Below are positions 6,405-8,631 of a stretch of 8,631 nt of DNA, piece by piece. The notes below the pieces were generated by a model. It saw only the letters and a program-made list of their open reading frames with translations, had not been told where the DNA came from and did no database searches. Origin of the DNA: SXRF01 sp039808985 (lineage in GTDB: Bacteria; Pseudomonadota; Alphaproteobacteria; Rickettsiales; SXRF01); the NCBI GenBank assembly GCA_039808985.1, contig JBDHUC010000050.1, positions 1 through 8,631 of the forward strand. Direction: 5' to 3'. A program made the translations under genes and the position numbers. Every line of letters begins with the position of its first letter. Position 1 is the stretch's first letter.

Positions 6405-6977
6405 CTAATGTAAAACTACGCTGTTGAGTTCGGAAGCACATTCGCAATCGCTTAAAATAGTAGTGGCGCGGCGAATTTCGGAAAGCATGCGCTCATAAGC
6501 ATCGCCGTTATCCTTATCAAGCTTTGAAAGTTCGATCACGACAAGTTTGATAAGCGGTAGATAAGAGCTTACCCCAATAATGGAAATATGTTCGGGGATA
6601 TTATCCTTAATAAGTGTGGCCTTGGTTTTTCCTGAGGCTATAAGTTGCAATGTCCTGTTCCAGGATGTAATTTTTCCATCTGCCATCTGGATAAAATCAA
6701 TTGAAGAATCCATAAGCGCGCTTTTGGCTTCTGAAGCACGTATCCTTGAAGTAAGGAGTGAATTATTGCGCAGGTTGGCAATAGCCTGCTCAAGCTTTGG
6801 CTGAGCAGAAAGGCTGCTTATTATCCTATGGGCCGCGCTTATTGCAGGCTGCGCATCAGAAATAACTGCGGATGCGCGGTTTGCAAGGGGAAGCATCTGG
6901 TAGCGGCTCTGCATTTCGCCAAAATTTTCTATCGGCATCATAGGCAGGGATGAAGTCGCCTTGGTTTCTTTATACAT
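6405..6977 (-). CDS. Hypothetical protein, 190 aa, unrecognised
   Basis: I do not recognise this protein. It has no signal peptide. The N-terminus MYKETKATSSLPMMPIENFG looks unstructured, followed by helix-favouring, Ala/Ser/Leu-rich stretches (residues 30-95), a short polar segment with a lone Trp (ADGKITSWNRTLQLIASGK, about 99-117), a hydrophobic stretch (ISIIGVSSYLPLIKLVVIEL, 131-150) and a charged helix with KLDKDNGDAYERMLSEIRRA. Near the C-terminus there is a close cysteine pair, DCECAS (177-182). The hydrophobic stretch contains Pro and Lys and is probably a buried helix or strand rather than a membrane anchor. The start ATG at 6977 has AGGT about six bases upstream, which supports it; the ATG five bases earlier is out of frame. 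It sits between the hydrolase gene (155-nt gap) and kdsA (75-nt gap) on the same strand. The long open frame, ribosome site and protein-like composition support a real gene. Confidence 0.72.
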   Translation of the reverse strand: MYKETKATSSLPMMPIENFGEMQSRYQMLPLANRASAVISDAQPAISAAHRIISSLSAQPKLEQAIANLRNNSLLTSRIRASEAKSALMDSSIDFIQMADGKITSWNRTLQLIASGKTKATLIKDNIPEHISIIGVSSYLPLIKLVVIELSKLDKDNGDAYERMLSEIRRATTILSDCECASELNSVVLH

Positions 6978-7132
6978 GACATACCTATTGGTTTTTGCTT
7001 ATGGGCTATAAGTTAATTCAAGCATAAATAGCTTAAGCAAATATGAATAAAACATTGCTTTTGCCTTGATAAAATCTTAATTTTTAATTAATTCAGGCTT
7101 TGTTTTCTAATGTATTTAGGCGCTTAGGCTTA
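6978..7132 (-). promoter_or_regulatory. 155-nt AT-rich gap upstream of the 190-aa gene
   Basis: This gap probably holds the 3' end of the hydrolase transcript and a promoter for the 190-aa gene and perhaps kdsA. I found no well-spaced -35/-10 pair. It contains an AAGCAA / TTGCTT inverted pair (7035-7040 and 7055-7060, 14-base loop), an AT-only near-palindrome (TTAATTTTTAATTAA, around 7079-7093) and a tandem TTAGG-cgc-TTAGG at 7116-7128. None of these forms a convincing terminator. Role inferred from position. Confidence 0.25.
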
Positions 7133-8362
7133 TTACTTTTCTATAAGCTGCACTAAAAATATATGATTTATAGGCAGCGGCAGGTTAAGCGTAGTGATAT
7201 TTTTAAGTGTTTTCAGCAGATTTCCATTCCTGCCGTCATATATATTCGCCAGCGCATATGGTTTGCCTAAAGTAATCGTCTGATAGCCATCTGGTGCATT
7301 TATTCTTTCTTCATCATAAGCCGCAATCCACACCGAACCATCGGATTTATACATAAGCACATTTTTTATACCCAGCGGGGGCTTGCCAGAAGCTTTCTGG
7401 TTATCAAAACTAATATTAATATTCTTAGGCGGAAGCTTTTTGCCTTTTGGGTCGGAAAGGAGCGTTGTGGTATAATGCCAGTAATCGGCGAAATCGCGTT
7501 TAGTGCCGTCTGCCCTGTAAAAACCAGTTATATTGGTCATGTCATCATGCAGAGCATAGACCGAAAAACCGCTATGGCCAAGAAGGTAGGCGCTGAAAGG
7601 AGCCATATGCATGAATGCGCTTGTTGTGGCGTCATCTTGTTTTTTAGTCTGGTAGAAACCAAATTCTGTTGTATCTACAGGTGAATTCTTGCTTACAGAA
7701 TAGGCCGCCAGGTCGCCTATGCGCTTAAGTGTAGAAGCTGGAGGCTCGCCAGGATTCATATATGTATGGGCGTTGCCGTAGTCAGCGGGAGGGCTGCCAA
7801 ATTTTTTATAATTGCCTTCCCAAAGAGGTGCTGTCCAACCAGCCCCAACACTTAGCTGCGCAACCTTTACCCCGGCGTTTTTTCCTACCTTGTAAACCTG
7901 CGACTGCAATATAGCGGTATCGGCAAGGGATGCGCCCTGTGATACTGAGTATTGCGCATCAGGTTCGTTTCCGCCTTCAATCACGTCTATAAGCCCTGGG
8001 TAGGCTTTCATCCAGCGCTCGATGCGTGTCAGGGCAATTCTCTGGTTCTTAGGTGACGCCATGGGAATTGAGGCATGAAATGGAGCCCCGGTTTTTTCGT
8101 AGACAGGCCTCCATTTGTCGATAACGTCATCACGTGTTGGCCAATCGCGCAGGCGGCGCGCACCTATGTAATTCACTTCATTTATTACATTGTCAATATT
8201 AGCATAATTCCCACGGCAGCAATTATCCATATGCAGGTTTACACCAAACATATTAAGCACAGTTTCAGTTCCCACTGCGGTTGCACTTAATGCAGGGGAG
8301 GACTGTATCGTTAGGAATGCGGAACAGATTAGTGAAAATCTGGTTATGTTCTTGGCGGTCAT
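7133..8362 (-). CDS. Secreted glycoside hydrolase, clan GH-A-like (cellulase/GH5-like fold)
   Basis: Predicted exported glycan-degrading enzyme of 409 aa. Residues 1-27 (MTAKNITRFSLICSAFLTIQ...SPALSA) look like a Sec signal peptide with probable cleavage after ALSA or ALSATA. The body then starts FGVNLHMD (39-46), a typical first strand of a (beta/alpha)8 hydrolase. Catalytic candidates of clan GH-A are both visible: VIEGGNEPD (128-135), with Glu133 as acid/base after strand 4, and VDTTEFGFY (229-237), with Glu233 as nucleophile on strand 7. NAHTY (197-201) fits a strand-6 His/Tyr site. Residues about 325-409 look like a small C-terminal beta-sandwich domain. A Cys-Cys pair (NCCRGN, 47-52) may be an extracellular disulfide site. 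The exact GH family and substrate cannot be told by eye; cellulase-like, xylosidase-like or exopolysaccharide-processing roles are all open. It is the first of three minus-strand genes and has its own promoter candidate. Confidence 0.83.
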   Translation of the reverse strand: MTAKNITRFSLICSAFLTIQSSPALSATAVGTETVLNMFGVNLHMDNCCRGNYANIDNVINEVNYIGARRLRDWPTRDDVIDKWRPVYEKTGAPFHASIPMASPKNQRIALTRIERWMKAYPGLIDVIEGGNEPDAQYSVSQGASLADTAILQSQVYKVGKNAGVKVAQLSVGAGWTAPLWEGNYKKFGSPPADYGNAHTYMNPGEPPASTLKRIGDLAAYSVSKNSPVDTTEFGFYQTKKQDDATTSAFMHMAPFSAYLLGHSGFSVYALHDDMTNITGFYRADGTKRDFADYWHYTTTLLSDPKGKKLPPKNINISFDNQKASGKPPLGIKNVLMYKSDGSVWIAAYDEERINAPDGYQTITLGKPYALANIYDGRNGNLLKTLKNITTLNLPLPINHIFLVQLIEK

Positions 8363-8385
8363 ATATATACCATAGGCTATATGCG

Positions 8386-8415
8386 ATTATAAATTATCAG
8401 CCTAAGCAATAGCAA
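8386..8415 (-). promoter_or_regulatory. Sigma-70-type promoter candidate for the glycoside hydrolase gene
   Basis: Read on the minus strand, TTGCTA (8415-8410) and a perfect TATAAT (8391-8386) are separated by 18 bases. Transcription would start near 8379, giving a leader of about 16 bases before the ATG at 8362. The leader has only a weak ribosome-binding match (TATGG), and the upstream ATG in it is out of frame and closes within four codons. The -10 is the best in the window; the -35 matches four of six consensus bases. Confidence 0.5.
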
Positions 8416-8434
8416 GGGCGAATCATTTTGCATT

Positions 8435-8473
8435 TAGAGCATTTTCCATTTAATCGTGCGTGTTGTTATCCTT
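8435..8473 (+). repeat. 39-bp dispersed/inverted repeat, copy B (next to IS481-type element)
   Basis: Read on the plus strand this copy begins TAGAGCATTTTCCATTTAAT and ends ...GTTGTTATCCTT, matching the copy at 5463-5501 (minus orientation) at 37 of 39 positions. The two copies therefore point outward from the 2.9-kb block 5502-8434. Copy B lies between the hydrolase promoter and the transposase remnant, and its last part (from TGTT at 8461 or 8464) may overlap the tip of the insertion sequence, since IS481-family ends commonly begin TGT. Confidence 0.85.
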
Positions 8474-8631
8474 CGTCTCATGTACTATTGTACACTTCGC
8501 CTCGGATTCCTAGCTGTCGTATCTCAATAGGTTGTTCATAGGCGTTCTTGATATTGGAGTTTTTCCATTAAGTCCGAAGTGTGGTCTATGGTAATTGTAG
8601 TGATGCAGGAATTGCAATAGTGATTTTTCCC
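8461..8631 (-). mobile_element. Right-hand end of an IS481-family insertion sequence (partial)
   Basis: The transposase C-terminus at 8510-8631 plus about 40-50 bases of following non-coding sequence form the end of an IS481-type element that continues beyond the window. The non-coding tail has a perfect short hairpin TGTAC-TATT-GTACA (8481-8494). The exact tip cannot be fixed, because the opposite end and the target duplication are not visible. A start at TGTT (8461 or 8464) is a guess based on the TGT ends usual in this family. Confidence 0.6.
8510..8631 (-). CDS. IS481-family transposase, C-terminal fragment (runs off the right edge)
   Basis: DDE integrase-type transposase; only the last 39 residues are in the window. 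The minus-strand frame from the edge reads EKSLLQFLHHYNYHRPH, then FGLNGKTPISR, then TPMNNLLRYDS and a TAG stop at 8512-8510. The 'F-L-x-x-YN-x-HRPH-x-x-L-x-GK-TPI-SR' pattern followed by a short N-N-L-L tail is characteristic of the C-terminus of IS481-family transposases (rve/integrase core, just after the catalytic Glu helix). IS3-family OrfB ends are similar up to the HRPH motif, but the GKTPISR and NNLL tail favours IS481. Whether the gene is intact upstream cannot be known from this window. Confidence 0.85.
   Translation of the reverse strand, partial: EKSLLQFLHHYNYHRPHFGLNGKTPISRTPMNNLLRYDS

Noticed and set aside
6580..6804. 74-aa plus-strand frame opposite the 190-aa unknown gene
   Set aside because: It is shorter, has no better ribosome site and lies fully within the longer frame. 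The minus-strand frame has a supported start and is co-directional with its neighbours.
7116..7129. TTAGG-cgc-TTAGG tandem motif after the hydrolase gene
   Set aside because: It is a direct rather than inverted repeat with two short units; likely chance in AT-rich sequence.
5499..8362. Defence island or toxin-antitoxin system in the repeat-bracketed block
   Set aside because: The genes are kdsA, a secreted glycoside hydrolase and one unknown; none shows nuclease, toxin or sensor motifs, so the idea has no positive support.
5463..8473. CRISPR-like array from the matching 39-bp repeats
   Set aside because: Only two copies exist, in opposite orientation and about 3 kb apart, with no spacer arrangement or cas genes.

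Overview
The window reads as an ordinary chromosomal stretch of a Gram-negative bacterium, most likely an alphaproteobacterium of moderate GC content. The Gram-negative call rests on kdsA (Kdo for LPS), an LplT-like lysophospholipid transporter and a Wzx-like flippase. The alphaproteobacterial call is weaker. It rests on general protein resemblance and on a repeat starting TAGAGCATTTTCC, which resembles dispersed intergenic repeats I remember from that class. No rRNA, tRNA or CRISPR array was seen.

Layout. Positions 1-1406 (minus strand) hold the sulfate/thiosulfate ABC permease pair cysT-cysW, with cysW running off the left edge. Positions 1460-2761 (minus) encode a complete bacterial PIF1-like helicase. 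A 63-nt AT-rich divergent gap separates it from a plus-strand pair at 2825-5408: an LplT-like MFS transporter overlapping a MOP-superfamily polysaccharide flippase. From 5499 to 8362 three minus-strand genes follow: a secreted clan GH-A-like glycoside hydrolase (upstream), an unrecognised 190-aa protein, and kdsA (downstream). The right edge (8510-8631) is the C-terminal end of an IS481-family transposase.

The genes from 2825 to 6329 share an envelope theme: lysophospholipid movement, glycan flipping and Kdo synthesis. The hydrolase is predicted to be exported and may act on a glycan, but its substrate cannot be read from the sequence. The sulfate permease and the helicase are unrelated to this theme.

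The most notable structure is a 39-bp inverted repeat (37/39 identical) at 5463-5501 and 8435-8473. It brackets the whole kdsA / unknown / hydrolase block. One copy supplies the kdsA stop codon and the other abuts the IS481-type transposase remnant or element. This suggests a rearranged or mobilisable segment, or simply two copies of a dispersed repeat. I see no clear sign of a wholly new multi-gene system here; the best candidates for novelty are the 190-aa protein and the bracketed block.
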